A DNA stretch of 64,000 nucleotides, from NCBI RefSeq assembly GCF_019049675.1, contig NZ_JAFMOW010000067.1, forward strand, positions 1 to 64,000. The letters run 5' to 3'. Positions 62,647-64,000 of this stretch are shown here, in pieces. Position numbers and translations under genes: made by a program. Source of the DNA: Rahnella bonaserana. GTDB taxonomy: Bacteria; Pseudomonadota; Gammaproteobacteria; Enterobacterales; Enterobacteriaceae. Numbering within the stretch: position 1 is the first letter of the stretch; each line of letters begins with the position of its first letter. The notes under the pieces are model-generated. The model was not told where the DNA came from, ran no database searches, and saw nothing but the letters and a program-made list of their open reading frames with translations.

Positions 62647-64000
62647 GTTGCATTCTCCTGTAACGCGCGTACTACCTGCTCCATTGCGGCACTACGTGAA
62701 CCTTTAATTAAAACGGTAATTACCGCGTGTTCAGACAGTAAGCTCGTTAAACGGGCCGTCAGGGCTGCCTTATCCTCTAAATGTTCACCACATCCGCTGA
62801 CATCACTGATGATGCGGCTGTCATGACCAATACTGAATACTTTGTCGATACCTGCGTCACGGATGGCTTCGCCGACCTGACGGTGGCAGCTTTCGCTTTC
62901 CGCGCCCAGCTCAGCCATATCACCCACCGCCATCACGCGGTAGCCAGGCATCTCTGCCAGCACCTGCGCAGCGGCTGTCATGGAACCGACGTTAGCGTTG
63001 TAGCTGTCATCCAGCAGGGTTTTACCTTCGCAAAGTGCAATGGGGAACAAACGCCCTTTGACAGATTGCAGGGTCACCAGACCCGCGCGCACGTTCTCCG
63101 TCGATGCTCCGACCGACATGGCCAGCGCAGCCGCAGCCAGTGCATTAGCGATATTGTGACGACCAGGCACCGGCAGCGAAACATCAATGCTGCCCTGAGG
63201 AGAATGCAAGGTGAACGTAGTATTCAGCGGACTGATTTTGACGTCAGAAGCACTGAAATCGATGCCTTCACCGAAAGTCGGGGAGAAACGCCAGACAGTT
63301 TTACCGGTGAGCTTGTGCTGCCAGTTCGCCCAGTCATTGTTATCTGCATTGATCACGCCGATGCCGTTTTCCGGCAGGCCATCGAAAATCTCGCCTTTCG
63401 CACGCGCGACGCCCGCCAGAGAACCAAAACCTTCCAGATGTGCGGCTGACAGGTTATTCACCAGTGCCGTTTCAGGGCGGGCCAGCGCAGTGGTATAGGC
63501 GATTTCACCCGCATGATTCGCGCCCATTTCAATGACGGCAAAATCATGATCTGCCGTCAGGCGCAGCAATGTGAGCGGCACGCCGATGTCGTTATTAAAG
63601 TTGCCTGCAGTGTAAAGCACGTTGCCGCACTCACGCAGAATCGCAGCAGTCATCTCTTTCACAGACGTCTTGCCGGATGAACCGGTCAGGCCTACGACGC
63701 GGGCCGGAACCTGCTGACGCACCCAGCCACCCAGTTGCCCAAGGGCAATGCGGGTGTCAGCAACCACTAACTGAGGAACATCCACCGGTAAGCGCTTACT
63801 TACCAGCAAAGCCCCTGAACCGGCTTTTACGGCATCAGCCGCAAAATCGTGGGCATCGAATTTTTCGCCTTTCAGCGCAACAAACAGGCAGCCTTCCGTG
63901 ACCTGACGGGTATCTGTCGTCACGCTGTCGATTTGGGTATCTGTGCCGATAAGCTCAGCGTTGAGCGCATCGGCCAGAGTTTGCAGGGAAACGCGGATCA
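62640..64000 (-). CDS. murF: UDP-MurNAc-tripeptide--D-Ala-D-Ala ligase, cut at the window edge
   Basis: Adds the D-Ala-D-Ala dipeptide made by Ddl. Reading leftward from the right edge, the sequence begins TGATCCGC, so only the A of the ATG lies outside the window; the protein would begin [19 protein letters not shown] and be 453 aa. An internal GTG at 63923 is not the start. ATP loop [17 protein letters not shown] and [13 protein letters not shown] are present. First visible gene of the leftward cluster. Confidence 0.96.
   Translation of the reverse strand, partial: IRVSLQTLADALNAELIGTDTQIDSVTTDTRQVTEGCLFVALKGEKFDAHDFAADAVKAGSGALLVSKRLPVDVPQLVVADTRIALGQLGGWVRQQVPARVVGLTGSSGKTSVKEMTAAILRECGNVLYTAGNFNNDIGVPLTLLRLTADHDFAVIEMGANHAGEIAYTTALARPETALVNNLSAAHLEGFGSLAGVARAKGEIFDGLPENGIGVINADNNDWANWQHKLTGKTVWRFSPTFGEGIDFSASDVKISPLNTTFTLHSPQGSIDVSLPVPGRHNIANALAAAALAMSVGASTENVRAGLVTLQSVKGRLFPIALCEGKTLLDDSYNANVGSMTAAAQVLAEMPGYRVMAVGDMAELGAESESCHRQVGEAIRDAGIDKVFSIGHDSRIISDVSGCGEHLEDKAALTARLTSLLSEHAVITVLIKGSRSAAMEQVVRALQENATC

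Overview
The window is a mostly syntenic piece of an enterobacterial chromosome, read in the opposite orientation to the E. coli 2-3 minute region. The backbone order is yadH-yadG, can, hpt, cueO, yacC, speED, yacL, acnB, lpd-aceF-aceE-pdhR, aroP, ampED, nadC, ppdD-hofB-hofC, guaC, coaE-zapD-yacG, mutT, secA-secM, lpxC, ftsZ-ftsA-ftsQ-ddlB-murC-murG-ftsW-murD-mraY-murF. Protein sequences match Enterobacterales families closely. The DciA-type (DUF721) gene kept between lpxC and secM, and the accessory content, suggest a Yersiniaceae-type genome such as Rahnella or Serratia rather than Escherichia. The genus is an inference.

Four accessory blocks interrupt the backbone. (1) 2.6-4.3 kb, between can and hpt: the 3' end of a degraded phage-type integrase, a 21-copy GTAA repeat in AT-rich DNA, an orphan promoter and terminator pair, and a cspA-like gene with a cold-shock leader. 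(2) 5.1-9.4 kb: a complete sorbitol PTS operon, srlAEBDMR, in the slot where E. coli has gcd, with a CRP-like site and candidate SrlR operators. (3) 13.6-15.8 kb: an unassigned outer-membrane barrel protein and a YddG-like exporter between speD and yacL. (4) 19.3-25.9 kb, between acnB and lpd: an IprA-like regulator, two unrecognised AT-rich genes and a four-gene chaperone-usher fimbrial operon. A smaller insertion at 35.3-37.8 kb places a GPH-family sugar transporter and a GH43 glycosidase between aroP and ampE.

The rest is housekeeping: pyruvate dehydrogenase with its repressor PdhR, aconitase B, polyamine synthesis, NAD synthesis, beta-lactamase-linked muropeptide recycling, a type IV pilus core, the SecA translocase with its arrest-peptide monitor SecM, lipid A commitment (LpxC), and most of the division and cell-wall cluster. 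The cluster genes overlap or nearly abut and are read leftward. murF is cut by the right edge after the second base of its start codon.

Regulatory DNA that can be read directly includes a CueR-type promoter with a 19-bp spacer at cueO, a perfect PdhR box, tandem TyrR boxes before aroP, two competing hairpins between pdhR and aceE, and a hairpin between secM and secA. No clearly novel multi-gene system is visible. The best leads are the repeat-bearing intergenic transcript candidate next to the integrase remnant, the variant SecM arrest motif, the pdhR-aceE leader, and the two unrecognised genes beside the fimbrial operon.
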